Shown: piece after piece, positions 34,759 through 47,177 of the stretch | Numbering within the stretch: the first letter of the stretch is position 1 | Layout of the letters: each line of letters starts with the position of its first letter | Source of the DNA: Nyssa sinensis | Lineage: Eukaryota > Streptophyta > Magnoliopsida > Cornales > Nyssaceae | Assembly (NCBI GenBank): GCA_008638375.1 | Contig: VIRR01000536.1 | Location: 186,001 to 250,000 of the forward strand | Length of the DNA stretch: 64,000 nt | Direction of reading: 5' to 3' | Notes under the pieces: model-generated | What the model was told of the DNA's origin: nothing | Seen by the model: the letters and a program-made list of their open reading frames with translations, nothing else | Databases searched by the model: none | Program-made: the position numbers and the translations under genes

Positions 34759-37700
34759 TGTCACGCCCCGAATTCCAGCGAACCCGAGGCGCGAGTAACG
34801 AGACAAAAGGAAAATAAAATAATAAATAAATAAAGGACAATCTAATAGATTCAACTCAAAACTTACTTTCATTTCCTTCAATGTACATCTATGTAAAGCA
34901 CGATCTATAAAAACATTCAACATGTCATTCGAGCTTAGGCCCTACATCACAAATTATGCCCTCATGGGCTAAATATCCTCCTAAGCTCATATCTCCTCCA
35001 CTCTGTAAGACTTCTTCAAGTCTCAAGTGCCGGGAGCGTCATCTGAAATGTTTGTCCCACGAATGGGTCAGCTCAACTGCTGGTATAATATAATGCTAAT
35101 GCAAGAAACAAAATTAAGGGCGTGGCATGTGCAAGTGTACAGTTATATGTACATGGCATTCGACATCATGCATACAATGTACTAGCAATAATCTACATGT
35201 CATCCAACTCATTAACAGAATCTAAGGCGTGGCATGTGCAAGTGTACATTTATCTCTACATGTATTCTAAATCATCCATGCAATTTAATAACAATAATCC
35301 ACATGCTTTCCAAATCGTCCATGCCACGTAATAGCAATAGTCCACATGTCATCCATATTATCCATGCAATGTAGTGACAATGCTCATGAAACACCCACAC
35401 CACTCTATGCCACAACCATGTCAAATCTATGCCATGTCCATGTCTCGTTTTCGGAACACATCCGATGGAAGCTGAGTACCATGTCTCGTTTTCAGAACAC
35501 ATCTGATGGAAGCTGAGTACCATATCTCGTTTTCAGAACACATCTGAGGGAAGCTGAGTACCATGTCTCGTTTTCAGAACACATCTGATGGAAGCTGAGT
35601 ACCATATTTAGCACCACGTGCTCAACCCACACTATGCTTTCAATGCATCACACTATGCCAATATATCTTGATTCTATCATGCAATAATACAATCTCAGAT
35701 AAGCAATTTCACCAACACATAGAGCATGTTTTTAAACAATGTATTCCACTTAAAGCAATCACAACATCTGAATAACAAAACATCCTCCACATGAATGTAT
35801 GCAATACATGATCAACGAAAATACATACTCAAGCCATGTATTCACAATCTTAACGACTCCCAAAAAATATAGATCACGTACAACCCAACACATAGAACAA
35901 ATCATATCCCCATAGAGCAGCAAGAAATACATAAGTAACGTAAACAATCAACTCAAGGTTTCATGGTTTTAAAGCAACATTCCTTATGTGATTTTCTGAC
36001 ATTAAACAATTTAAACATATGATCCATTCAATCAACATGCAAATCATTCCTAGACTTAATTCTATTTCTTACTTAGCACAATATATCGTACCTGATGGGT
36101 TGGTCTCAACCCTAAGAAATCGTACTTGCGGTGTAGCTGAACTACAGTGAAAATACAGAGAGTCAGACCACCTTCTCCTTGCCTTCCCGTGTTCCTAAAA
36201 TCATGAAATACAACTCAGGTCAATTGCTACTTGGATTATGCTATTCATCAAATTTTATGTCTTTATTTTATAAGTTTCTATTTTGCCAAATTAAACTCTA
36301 CTGTTGAGTCTGGAACGTCGAAGAAAATAGGTTTAGGCTTTCGTGGAATTCAATTTGGACATCCAAGCTTAAAAGGGCAAAACAGTCATTTTGCACTTTT
36401 TACGGTCCTTACATCCCGAGGCCTCTTTTCATAAATTGGACTCCATAATTGAGTCCGGAATGGTCGAGATAATAAAATTCCACTATTTGTTTACTTAATT
36501 CAGAGTTCGTTTGATTGCGTTTCAAATCAGGGGCATTTTGGTAATTTTAAATGTTACTACGGGTCTTTTAAATCTTTTCGGGGCCTCGTCTCACATCACG
36601 GACCTCACCGTTGGATTCAGAATGGTCGAGATAGTTAAATTAGACTATCTTTTATGTTTAATTAGCCTTAGGTATCATTTGGGCCAATACAGTCGTTTAC
36701 TATTTGCGTGTCTTTATTTTTCGAAACTTATTCTCTCTCAAATCGGACTCCACCATTGAGTCCAGAATACCTGAATTAGTAAAAATACACTATTCATTTA
36801 TTTTATTTGGACTTTGTTTGACCTATTTAATGTCTTTGGGCAAAATAATAATTTTTCTCAATTAATAAAGTAATTAAATAAATTATTTAATTATTTTTCA
36901 GGGGCTTATTTAAATCAATTTTCCAGAATCTGGCCCATAACCGAATTTTCTAAAAATTCTGGGGTCAAACCGTAATTATCCAAAGTTCTGGTTTTCTTAT
37001 TAAAAATTAAATAGGTGAACCAAAGGGTTTTTGTTGGTTTTAAGTGAACCGGTCCAGGGTCTTACTGGACCAACCGGTCTGACCGGTTCAACGTGTCATG
37101 CTGACGTCATGATGACGTCAGCCCTATATATATATATATATATATTTTTTTTTGAAAAAACCACCCCTCAAAACGACGTAGTTTCTGTACCGTTTCTGTG
37201 TTCGGTCGGGTTCCGACCCGACCCGACTCGACCCAAAGTCCGGCCCAACAAGGTCATCTCCCTCACCCGATTTTTCGGTATGTCGCCCTAGGTTTTTCGT
37301 CGCCATTTCTGGTGACGGCAGGTCTTTTCCGATCCTGTTTCACCTATTTTTAAGCACTGTTTTCTTCTATTTTATGCGTAGGTTTTTGTTCCATTGTCAT
37401 TTTAAAATTTTGGCCACCATAACTGTTCGAACAGGGAGATTTTCATCTTCGGCCAACTGAACTCTTCCAATTTCGTGATAGATCACCCACTGTTTTGACC
37501 CTATTTACATACCAAGTTGTTCCTGCACCCCATGCCATGATTTCCCCATCCTTTAAACCGATTTAAAGCATCTAAAACCCTAGAACCCGATCACCACCCC
37601 GAACCTGCAACCTGATATTTCTACCTCATTTCTACATCTTTTTCACTCATTCTTTTTACAACTTTTTACATTTTTCATGCACTATCAGCCCTTTAACTCA

Positions 37701-38379
37701 AATACACTTAACAAGCTTTCTAAAAATTAAAAACAGTAACAAGGAAATGCTTACCTTTTTTTGGGTTTCTCCTTGTTGCAACTTCTCCCCTCTTCTTCCC
37801 TCCTCTTGGTTCACCCTCAGAGTTTCTCTCAACGCCCACGCCTCTTCTGCACAGCTTCTCTCTTTCTGATTTCCTCTCCAACCGATGTATACATACACAC
37901 GTACATATCAAGCATATTGCCCCTCTCTCTCTCTACTCTCTCTCTCTACATCAGGCCTACACTCAATCTGAAAACCCTCTTACACACACAACCAGTAGCC
38001 CCTCTTTTCTGACTTTCTCTTCTACTTTATTTCTTTCCCTCTGATCTTCATTTAATGTTGGTTGACATTAGGGGTTATGTGTGTATATAGATATATATAC
38101 ATGTATATATTATATTTTTCACACAACACACACACACACGGTTGTACACCCCCACACACTTCTGTACACAACAGCAGCCCCCACACACACTTCCTTTTTA
38201 AATATACATATATATATATATATATATACACATACATTACATTAAACACATACATAACACACATGCATATAACATATACATATATATATATGTATATTTT
38301 ACTACACATACTTACACGTTCTATTTAAATAAATGATAATAAAAAAAAAAAATTTACTTCAAAATTTCAAATCCTTACA
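34759..38379 (-). repeat. 5' LTR of the gag-only Gypsy element
   Basis: 3,621 bp, direct repeat of 27650-31258 with scattered changes (for example a longer TA tract near 37129-37143 and an extra CTTCCCTC near 37795). Contains the same block of four 41-bp repeats at 35440-35603. Followed by the TSD AGAGG at 38380-38384. Confidence 0.95.
35440..35603. repeat. Four 41-bp tandem repeats in the 5' LTR
   Basis: Same array as 28331-28494, same number of units, so it predates the insertion. Confidence 0.9.
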
Positions 38380-38384
38380 AGAGG
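38380..38384. repeat. TSD (AGAGG) of the 10.7-kb Gypsy element, right copy
   Basis: Directly follows the LTR end CCTTACA; identical to 27645-27649. Confidence 0.93.
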
Positions 38385-38535
38385 GAGAACGGTTTCTATT
38401 CAAACATCAAAGAAAACTCTCTTATGTTGCTTGGCATAAAAAGTTTCCAATATATAAGGGATGGTTCATAACTCTTTCTATATCAGACCAAACTTTTGGA
38501 ATATGTACCATTTAAACTCAAATGGACATAGGAGA

Positions 38536-39228
38536 AGCCATTCATATTTTTTTAACTATTAGAAGAATCATAAGGACTTTTAACCTCTAGTTTTAGGCTC
38601 ATTGTAAGAAGAGGGAGAGGGCAATCCTATCCTGTAACTATTTTTAAATTTTACAATGATTAAGGAATTGCTAAGCATTTTTAATTCTGGGTTATATAGC
38701 AACATATTTGCAAGGACTTAAGAAGCTAAGACTAAGCTAGATGAAATACAAGCTGAATGAATCATTCATATTTTTTCAACTTCTAGATGAATATAAGGAT
38801 TTTTAACCTTTGGTTTTAGGCTCATGGTAGGAAAAAGGAGAGGGCAATCCTATCCTGCAACTATCTTTAAATTTTACAATGATTAAGGAATTGCGAAGCA
38901 TTTTTAATTCTAGGTTATATAGCAACATATCTGCAAGGACTTAAGAAGCTAAGACTAAGCTAGATGAAATATTTCAAGATCCTATCATTCCCCGACTATA
39001 ACCAAGGGAAAGAACTAACAAAAAACTATGCAAAACATTGCACAACAAAAGAATCTTTTTACAAACAAAATATTAGGGTTCAGTGGATCAAATATGGTCA
39101 TCATAATACATATTTCTTGCAAATGTTGATGGGAATAAGGCCAAAACAAAAACATTTAAGCATCATGGACAAGAATAGGAGGAAACTTGAAGATAGAAAT
39201 TGTGACTTTTCTCAAGAACTTTTGGGCA
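38536..39228 (+). mobile_element. L1-type LINE, 5' part before the Athila insertion
   Basis: Plus strand reads LYSNI, AKTKLDEIQ-like sequence twice, then EELTKNYAKHCTTKESFYKQ, RVQWIKYGHHNTYFLQ and LSIMDKNRRKLEDR. This is the linker between endonuclease and RT in plant L1-type ORF2 (consensus pattern ESF.KQKSR..WL..GD.NT.FF). The RT continues after the Athila insertion at 47178. A 223-bp tandem duplication (38539 to about 38970) lies in the linker. Many stops; inactive. Confidence 0.75.
38539..38970. repeat. 223-bp tandem duplication in the LINE
   Basis: CATTCATATTTTTT starts copies at 38539 and 38763; GATGAAAT ends them at 38747 and 38970. Shared inner blocks include GAGAGGGCAATCCTATCCTG and AATTTTACAATGATTAAGGA. 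The copies differ at scattered sites, so the duplication is old. It repeats about 74 codons of ORF2. Confidence 0.9.
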
Positions 39229-40715
39229 TGATTACGCCCAAAGAATAACGCGGTAGTTGTAGTGCAGCTTTGGGGTGTCGATTCCACAGGGAGATAAATT
39301 AAAAGAATAATAGACAGAGTAAAGAAGCTGAAGAAAATATTAAATGATTAACGAGAAAATAAAAAGTGAATTTAAATGCAAATTAAAATTAAACAAACTG
39401 ATTAACGGACAAAGTACTCAAATTAACGAACAGTAGAGCGTCGGAAATCCCTTACACATATCCGGTATTTTAATTATTTTTAATTAACTGATAACTCAAT
39501 TGAGAATTTAACTCTAAAAATCCCAATCGGAAGATATAAAATTATAAACCAAAATTAAACCAAATGTAACATTTTGAAAAATCATTCATCACTTTTAAAT
39601 CACACAAATTGTTATTCACATTGAGAAAACCCAACGACGACAATATACCCAGGGAGCAATATTGCAGTAGAGAATTAAATCAATATAAATAATCAAAGAA
39701 CTAATCTATTCAATAGAAAAAGTATGACTGAATCTACAAACGGAATAAACTCTATAATTATTCAGAGAGAAAATACGAACAATAAATTGAGAATAATAAA
39801 ACAAAGAATTTTAATAAATAAAAATTCAGTACATGAATCAAAAATAAATTAAAAAAATTATCTAGTATGTAAGTTCATCCCTAACCTTACTTTAGAATTT
39901 AGTTACCCATACAGACGATGGACAACATAACCTGAAGCATCCTACGGCTTTTTTTTTTCTCTTCTGTTCTACGCGGCACGGCTTCCAACCGTCTTCTATT
40001 TTTTTTCTGCCGCTCGGACCTCCTTTCTTCAAACCCCAGTGCCCCACCTTAGAAACACAGCCCTCACGCTCCTTTGCCCGCTTTCACGCCGCACACCCCT
40101 GGCCCAAGCTGCGTCGCGCGTCAGCCCAAGCCCAAACGCCTCACTTCTCTTTTTATTTTTTTCTGTTATGCTTCTTTGCTTTAGCGCCGGGCCCCACGCT
40201 TTTTGCTTTCTTTTCTTTGGCTTGCACCCTGCAGCGCTTGGGCCCCTTTTTCTTCCTTTACCTTTTTTTTATTTAAGCTCCAGCCGTGCAGCAGCTTTGA
40301 CTTTTCTTTTTTTATTTTCTTTTTTGTTTTTTCTTTTGCTTTTTTGCCTTGCTAAATCTTTTTTTTCTTTTGGGCTTTTGGTGGACGGATTGAAATCTTT
40401 TGAAACTCACGGGCCTATCAGGTTGTTCGGCCCAAGACTTGTGTATGCAGCTGCCATCAAAGTAAATTCAAATAAACAATCCGAGTAGTAAAGTTTCAAA
40501 AATGTTAAGTGTGAAGCACAATTACGAACTATCTCTTGCCAACAAATAATGCAATATTTGAGATTTAAAAATATTATAAAAGAATGCTCAAACATATCTC
40601 ACTGTAAATAGAAATTAAATTTAATAATATAAATTATAGCTCAACATTTCTATTCACATTCTAGCATTTTAATCTAATAATACGGTATTTAGAGTGCACT
40701 TTCGCGCACTCATCA
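39229..40715 (-). repeat. 3' LTR of the Athila element
   Basis: 1,487 bp. Minus strand TGATGAGTGCGCGAAAGTGC ... GGGCGTAATCA. Direct repeat of 45679-47177, and same family as the solo LTR at 22448-24331. The frames at 40039-40488 and similar places are pyrimidine-rich LTR sequence, not genes. Confidence 0.93.
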
Positions 40716-42354
40716 CACCCCCCAACTTGCTTATTGCTAGTCCCTAGCAATTTCCATGCAAAAATGGCAAAAGAGACCAAAGAAGATCACACACAGAAAG
40801 CATCTAATCACACTTTTCAGATTCGCATATCAAAGCAGTCTCAGGAATTCAATAACCCTATAACAATCAAACCACTTATAGCAATTCGCAGAGTGTGTGT
40901 GTGTGCTCCAAACCATATCCATCTAACCACAAACCATGACACATGCAACATCAAGAACATCTCAAGCAAAAGATTCAACTCCATATCTCACGGGTATAAA
41001 AGTGTTTCATATAGGGGTTCTCTCTATGGAGTTGACGAGGGGTGTACACACTTAATGGAGAATTAGGTAATTATGTGCAAGCAACAAGCAAACATTGATC
41101 TTATGATAGGAGCACTAACAAATGAGACTTCCACCACTCTTTCCACAGGCTTACTTAGGATCAGAACGATCAACATAAAAGGGTTGTAGCGTGGCTCGGG
41201 TTATGGGCTATATGAAGAAAAAGGATAAAAATGATTCAAAAACTTCCAAGTACATACTAAGAGAATTTCATTAAAAAAAGAAATCATAGCAAACCAAACT
41301 TCTCACTTGATGTACTCTTCAACTCTTCAGATCACTGAATAACAATACGTCTCTTTCTTCTTTTTCTTCATCTTTTTTTTTTTTTTTTTTGAGTTTGATG
41401 CTCACTCAATTGAACACTCTGCACTTGTACTCTTTCTTTTTTCTTTTTCTACTTTCTTTCAATTCAACACAAAAGACAAGAAATGCAAATTCCACACCTA
41501 GTACATACTTGGAAGCAAAACGGGTAGGAAAATCAAGGTATAGGCTATACTCCAATGTAGAGAGGTATGGATGATGTGGGCACATGAAAAAAAATTATAT
41601 GTGTCTGTTGGCTCAAAGTCGGCTAATAAGGGTCTATAATGAGAAGGGTTAGCTTGAAAGACTCAAACGTTAATCCTAAATTGACCTTCGTCATATCACA
41701 AGTATATCTGCCGTTATACCACCAACCATGTAATGATATTCTCAAAAGAAGTGCCCAATTCAACAGATCAATGAACGCTTATTACAATTTCCTGCATTTG
41801 TAGTCTTTCAATTCTCTCCAAAACTCACATGAATACTTAAGCAAAAGAGTTCTCTAGCTACATGTGTCAAACCACCATCTTACCATAAAGTTTGGATAAG
41901 TGCATTAAAAGTTCTATGAATGCCTCAGCAGAATGATTATGGTGGATTCAGTGAATTCACAAAAATAGCTATAAATGAGAATGAGCACTCATGTGAAAAA
42001 GATGCACGTGCGATGCAAATTTTTTTTAAAAAAAATTTGACACATGAAAATATGCCACAACATTTTAAATGTTGAATTTGCACCACCACCCCCCAACTTA
42101 AATGAAACATTGTCCTCAATGTTTAACAATCAAAATTGAATAGAGGGTACTAAAAAGGGTAGAATACACCTGATGTGGGACGGGGGCAGCTCGCTAAGCA
42201 CCAAAGATGGCAATCTGAACCGACAAAATGAAATTAACCTGCCAAAAAAACAAAGAAAATAGCAGCAAACAAAAAGAAAAAGAACAAAAATAAAAGAGAA
42301 CAGAAACAAAACAAAACAAATTAAAAAAAAAAAAAACATACCTGCATGGCGTGA
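40716..42354 (-). other. Athila 3' non-coding region and polypurine tract
   Basis: The tract AAGTTGGGGGGTG (minus strand, 40716-40728) abuts the 3' LTR. The remaining 1.6 kb between it and the pol stop has no env-like or other frame in element orientation. A second purine stretch (minus strand AAGTTGGGGGGTGGTG) is at about 42085-42100. A similar but distinct region is present at 60184-61110. Confidence 0.7.
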
Positions 42355-43095
42355 TCAAGGTTGATAAACCGGGTCCATAAGTGGAATGTCTTCCACTTCC
42401 AGAACTTGCCTATCAATTAAAATTTTAAAGCGCTGACCATTTACTTTAAAAACTCGACCATCCTTAGGATCTTCTATTTTAACTACCCCATTTTCAAAAA
42501 CATTCTTCACTATAAAGGGGCCTGTCCACCTAGACTTGAGTTTTCCTGGGTGCTTATGGAGTCTAGAATCATATAAGAACACTCGATCATTAAGCTTAAA
42601 TTTTTTTCTCAAAATATTTTTATCATGAAACGCTTTCATTTTAGCCTTATAGATTATAGAGTTCTCATAAGCATCATTTCTCAATTCCTCTAACTCGGTC
42701 AATTGCAATTTTCTTAGCTTACTTGTTTCTCCCATGCCAAAATTGAAATGCTTCTCTCTGAGGTCATTTTTCACCACTTCATTCATAGTGGGATTAAGCC
42801 TACGTTGGGGGTCTCTACAAGGGCTAGTGCCTTCCTCCAAATTGATTTTATGAGAACATACTAGTGGACTAACACCTTTTATATCAGCAATGCTCCAACC
42901 TATGGCTGACCTATGCTTACTTAGGGTCTGAATTAATTTCTCACTTTGAGACTTAGACAATTCAGATGAGATAATAACAGGAAAAGTATCACCTGAACCA
43001 AGGAAGGCATGCTTTAAACCCTTGGGCAAAGGATTCAATTCAACTTTGGGTGCTTCCACACTTGAAGGAATCTGCTCTTCACTTTTTTTAGGCAA
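42355..43095 (-). pseudogene. Athila pol: RT start fused in frame to integrase C-terminus
   Basis: 246 open codons. Residues 1-110 are the start of an Athila RT region: LKHAFLGSGDTFPVIISSEL, IGWSIADIKGVSPLVCSHKI and RRLNPTMNEVVKND. At about residue 114 it jumps to the end of integrase: RKLQLTELEELRNDAYENS, FHDKNILRKKFKLNDRVFLY, KLKSRWTGPFIVKNVFENG and FKVNGQRFK. The RT catalytic core, RNase H and integrase core between these are missing, and the frame is kept across the joint. The product could not reverse-transcribe or integrate. Confidence 0.9.
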
Positions 43096-43134
43096 CTCCT
43101 CAAACTTCGGTTGCCATGCCCGTGCTCCATAATC

Positions 43135-43740
43135 CTAAGTTCTGTCAAAAATAGCACAAATATCAACCACATAAGATGAATCAATAATATAATCAAACTC
43201 AAAATTAACAAGAAAATGCTTAAGGGGATCAAAATCATGAGTTGGAGGAACTCCCCTATCCATGAGTGAATCAATCATGTACGTCTGGCAGCTCTCGTCC
43301 TCCTCTTCTGGCTGTTTTGAAATATAGAAGATATTCACCTCAAGAGTCATGTTTCCAAAAGATAGCTTCATGAGCCCATTCCTGCAATAAATAAAAGCAT
43401 TAGCAGTGGCAAGGAAAGGCCTACCTAAAATCAAAGAAATTTTTGAAGTAGAGTTAACAACAGAGTTGGTATCAAGGATTAGGAAATCAATATGATAATA
43501 AAATTTATCAATTTGAATTAGAATGTCCTCTACCACACCCCGTGGCGTTCTGACTGAACGATCAACCAATTGTAATACCACAGAACTTGGTTTGATTTCT
43601 CCCAACCCCATCTGCAAATAAATAGAATAAGGTATTATATTCACACTAGCTCCTAAATTAAGCAAAACTTGTCCAAACTCATGATTTTCAATACTGCATG
43701 CAATGGTTGGACAACCAGGATCCTTGTACTTGGGAGGAAT
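43135..43740 (-). pseudogene. Athila aspartic protease, active-site Asp lost
   Basis: Minus strand IPPKYKDPGCPTIACSIENH leads into LLNLGASVNIIPYSIYLQMG, then RGVVEDILIQIDKF and ISLILGRPFLATANAFI. Intact Athila proteases have D-L-G-A at the active site; here it is N-L-G-A. A TAG lies just upstream (43741-43743, Gln expected). The frame closes near 43135, before the RT start. Confidence 0.82.
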
Positions 43741-43743
43741 CCT

Positions 43744-45440
43744 CTACTTAATTAGAGCACTAACTTGCTCTGTCAGGAATGTTGTCTTCTTCACATGGTG
43801 TTTCCTCTTAACTGTACACAAATCTTTAAGAATTTTTGCATAAGTAGGAACTTGTTTAATCACATGCAAAAGAGGAAGATTGATTTTTACATGCCCGATA
43901 TTTTCTAGGATTTCATTGTTAGGATCCAAAGTTTGTTTGTTTGATTTTAAAGCTTGTGGGAATGGTACCTTAACAGGGCTCTTTATCACCTCTGGTTCCT
44001 TGGGCAACTCAGTATTACTATTATCTTGATCCTTTTCCACATCCCCTGATTTGTCCATTGTTGGGATGTGTAATGACTTACCACTTTGAGTCACAATGGC
44101 GTTCACATCCTTCAAGTTTTCTGGCGTCATATGTTGACCATGGGGTGTGGACTGAGCTTAGGAAGGGAATCTACCTCGCTCATTCATACTCAAAGAGCTC
44201 ATCAATTTGGATACTTGGCTCTTTATCTCCTTGTTTTCTTCCACAACCTGCGTAATCAAAGATTCAAACTTTTGGTTAGTCTTACCCTGTGCTTTAATAA
44301 AAGCATGCAAAGTGTCTTCTAAAGAGTTCCTAGAAGACGAAGGTGCATGATATGGTGCAGGGTATGATCTAGGGGTTTGTGCAAGTGGTTGGTTTTCAGG
44401 CTTCCAACTAAAATTGGGGTGATTGCGCCACCCTGGATTGTAGGTCTCAGAGAAGGTTGTGAAAGGCTTCTTATACATACCTAAAGTATTACATTGTTTC
44501 TCATACATCCCTTTCATCTCAGCAAATGTGGGACACTTTTGGGAGAGGTGATTTACCCCACCACATATAGAACATGGTCCAAAAGACTTTGCATTATTGG
44601 CCAAGTGTGTTGGCTTTAAATCCCTAGCCTTTAACACCTCTAACTCCTTAGTGAGTATCTCCACCTTAGTCTTTAAGTTGTCCTCCTCCTTGAGATGGTA
44701 AATTCCACTACCATTTTGGTTCCCTGTAGGTCGTGACCTATTTGTGCTCTCAAGAGCACTAGGTCCTGTCCAAGTGTGAGCTTTTTTAGTAAGCTCATTA
44801 AGGTACTCTATGGCCTCATCAGGATCTTTTTGCAAAAACTCACCAGTACACATCATCTCTACAAATTAGCGCTCTCTAGGTGTAAGTCCCTTATAGAAAT
44901 AACTCACTAGACGCCAACTCTCATACCCATGGTGAGGGCACATACTCAATAATTCCTTAAATCTCTCCCAAGACTGATACAAAGTCTCACTGTCCTTTTG
45001 TGCAAATGTGGAGATCTGTCTTTTTAAAGCATTGGTCTTATGTTGGGGAAAGTATTTAGTAAAAAAAACCTGAATCATCTCATTCCACGATCTAATCGAC
45101 CGTGGTCTCAGTGAGTATAGCCAACTCTTAGCTCTACCTTTAAAGAGAAAGGAAAGAACTTAAGTCTCGCAATGTCAACTGTTGCATTTTAACTATGGAA
45201 AGTCGCAACTACCTTTTCAAACTCCCTAATGTGCACATATGGATTTTCATTTTCTAAACCATGAAATGTAGGGAGTAACTGTATCACCCCCGTTTTAACA
45301 TCAATTGGACGAATATTGGGTGGAAACATGATGCATGATGGTGTGGCTGTGCGTGTAGGGTGGAGGTAATCCTGACGGGTCCTAGTGAGTTGATCCTTGT
45401 GTTCATTCATATTTTTAGAACTAGAAGAATTATCAAACAA
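43744..45440 (-). pseudogene. Athila gag, split by stops and one frameshift
   Basis: N-terminal piece 45440-45189 (IRPIDVKTGVIQLLPTFHGL, NENPYVHIREFEKVVATFHS). A frameshift near 45140 and a second piece 45078-44866 (MIQVFFTKYFPQHKTNALKR, SWERFKELLSMCPHHGY) follow. The third piece 44856-44158 has KDPDEAIEYLNELTKKAHTW, the knuckle CSICGGVNHLSQKC (all ligands present) and YNPGWRNHPNFSWK, an Athila hallmark. The last piece, 44130-43744, links to protease. Stops before FVEMM and after GRFPS are TAA where related proteins have Gln. Confidence 0.85.
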
Positions 45441-45656
45441 GAAATTAAAAAAACTTATAAAAATTAGACTCTAAATCTGGCTCTAACACAGGCTTACAAG
45501 CAAATCGACCTAATGCATCCTTATACCTATTATGCATGCAAGATAACAATAAAAAAAATAAAATAAAATAATAATGCAGCAAGTAAAAAGAGAGAACGAA
45601 GTTACCGCCTTTACAAACTGCTGAACAGAAAACTATCTAATGATTTTTCTACCGTC

Positions 45657-45673
45657 TCCCCGTAACGGCTCCA
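45657..45673 (-). other. Athila primer-binding site, tRNA-Asp type
   Basis: Minus strand TGGAGCCGTTACGGGGA, close to TGGCGCCGTTGCCGGGGA, the complement of the plant tRNA-Asp 3' end used by Athila. It lies five bases from the LTR end. Confidence 0.8.
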
Positions 45674-45678
45674 AAATT

Positions 45679-47177
45679 TGATTATGCCCAAAGAATAACG
45701 CAGTAGTTGTAGTGCAACTTTGGGGTGTCGATTCCACAGGGAGACAAATTAAAAGAATAATAGACAGAATAAAGAAGTTGAAGAAAATATTAAATGATTA
45801 ACGAGAAAATAAAAAGTGAATTTAAATGAAAATTAAAATTAAACAAACTGATTAACGGACAAAGTACTCAAATTAACGAACAGTAGAGCGTCGAGAATCC
45901 CTTGCACATATCTGGTATTTTAATTATTTTTAATTCACTGATAACTCAATTGAGAATTTAACTCTAAAAATCCCAATCGGAAGATATAGAATTATAAACT
46001 AAAATTAAACCAAATGTAACCTTTTGATAAATCATTCATCACTTTTAAATCACACAAATCGTTATCCACATTGAGAAAACCCAACGACAATAATATACCA
46101 ATGGAGCAATATTGTAGCAGAGAATTAAATCAATATAAATAATCAATTGATCCAAACATAATCAAAGAACTAATCCATTCAATAGAAAAAGCATGACTGA
46201 ATCTATAAACAGAATAAACTCTGTAATTATTTGGAGAGAAAATACCAACAATAAATTGAGAATGATAAAATAAAGAATTTTAATAAATAAAAATCCAGTA
46301 CATGAATCAAAAATAAATTAAAAAAATCATCTAGTGTGCAAGTTCATCCCTAACCCTACTTGAGAATTTAGTTACCCACACAGACGATGGACAACATAAC
46401 CTGAAGCATCCTGCGGCTCTTTTTTTTCTCTTCTGTTCTGTGCGGCACGGCTTCCAGCCGTCTTCTATTTTTTTCTGCCGCCCGAACCTCCTCTCTTCAA
46501 ATCCCAGCGCCCCATCTTAAAAACACAGTCGTCACGCTCCTTTGCCCGCTTTGATGCTGCACACCCCTGGCCCAAGCTGTGCCGCGCGTCAGCCCAAGCC
46601 CAAACGCTTCACTTCTCTTTTTATTTTTTTCTGTTCTGCTCCTTTGCTTTAGCGCTGGGCCCCATGCTTCTTGCTTTCTTTTCTTTTGGCTTGCGCCCTG
46701 CAACGCTTGGGCCCCTTTTGCTGCCTTTGCCTTTTTTTTATTTAAGCTCCAGCCGTGCAGCAGCTTTGACTTTTTTTTTTTCTTTTTTTTTTTTCTTTTG
46801 CTTTTTTGCCTTGCTGAATCTTCTTTTTCTTTTGGGCTTTTGGTGGACGGCTTGGAATCTTTTGAAGCTCACGGGCCTATCAGGTTGTCCGGCCCAAGAC
46901 TTGTGTATATAGCTGCCATCAAAGTAAATTCAAATAAACAATCCGAATAGTAAAGTTCTAAAAATGTTAAGTGTGAAGCACAATTACGAACTATCTCTCG
47001 CCAACAAATAATGCAATATTTGAGATTTGAAAATATTATAAAAGAATGCTCAAACATATCTCACTGTAAATAGAAATTAAATTTAATAATATAAATTATA
47101 TCCCAACATTTCTATTCATATTCTAGCATTTTAATCTAATAATACGGTATTTGAATTGCACTTTCGCTCACTCATCA
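45679..47177 (-). repeat. 5' LTR of the Athila element
   Basis: 1,499 bp, direct repeat of 39229-40715 with many scattered differences, including an extra stretch near 46145-46160. TGATGAGTGAGCGAAAG ... GGGCATAATCA on the minus strand. Confidence 0.93.

Larger units (their letters stand above)
27650..38379 (-). mobile_element. Gag-only Gypsy element, structurally complete, non-autonomous
   Basis: 10,730 bp bounded by the TSD AGAGG. Transcription runs right to left: 5' LTR 34759-38379, PBS 34744-34755, about 1.1 kb of leader, gag 33651 to about 32400, the first residues of the protease near 32200, about 0.9 kb without a pol match, polypurine tract 31259-31271, and 3' LTR 27650-31258. RT, RNase H and integrase are absent. 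The two 3.6-kb LTRs differ by only scattered substitutions and small indels by eye, so insertion was fairly recent and needed enzymes from another element. The domain types and the tRNA-iMet PBS fit Ty3/Gypsy; lineage is not determined. Confidence 0.95.
39229..47177 (-). mobile_element. Athila-type Gypsy element with deleted pol core
   Basis: 7,949 bp inserted in a LINE. Left flank GGGCA (39224-39228) and right flank AGGCA (47178-47182) are a TSD with one change. Right-to-left order: 5' LTR 45679-47177, PBS 45657-45673 (tRNA-Asp type), gag 45440 to about 44158, protease near 43665-43135, an RT start fused to the integrase C-terminus 43095-42355, non-coding 3' region, polypurine tract 40716-40728, 3' LTR 39229-40715. 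The tRNA-Asp PBS, YNPGWRNHPNFSWK in gag and the LTR termini fit Athila. No env-like frame is seen. LTRs are similar but clearly diverged. Confidence 0.93.

Noticed and set aside
40039..40488. 149-codon plus-strand open frame rich in Phe/Leu
   Set aside because: It is antisense to an Athila LTR and built on T-rich runs; the equivalent in the other LTR (46579-46950) differs in frame and length.
40734..41066. 110-codon plus-strand frame
   Set aside because: Antisense to the non-coding 3' region of the Athila element, no domain.
42130..42339. Phe-rich 69-codon minus frame as a possible env-like membrane protein
   Set aside because: The hydrophobic run is a translated A-rich/T-rich stretch; no signal of the Athila env frame and far too short.
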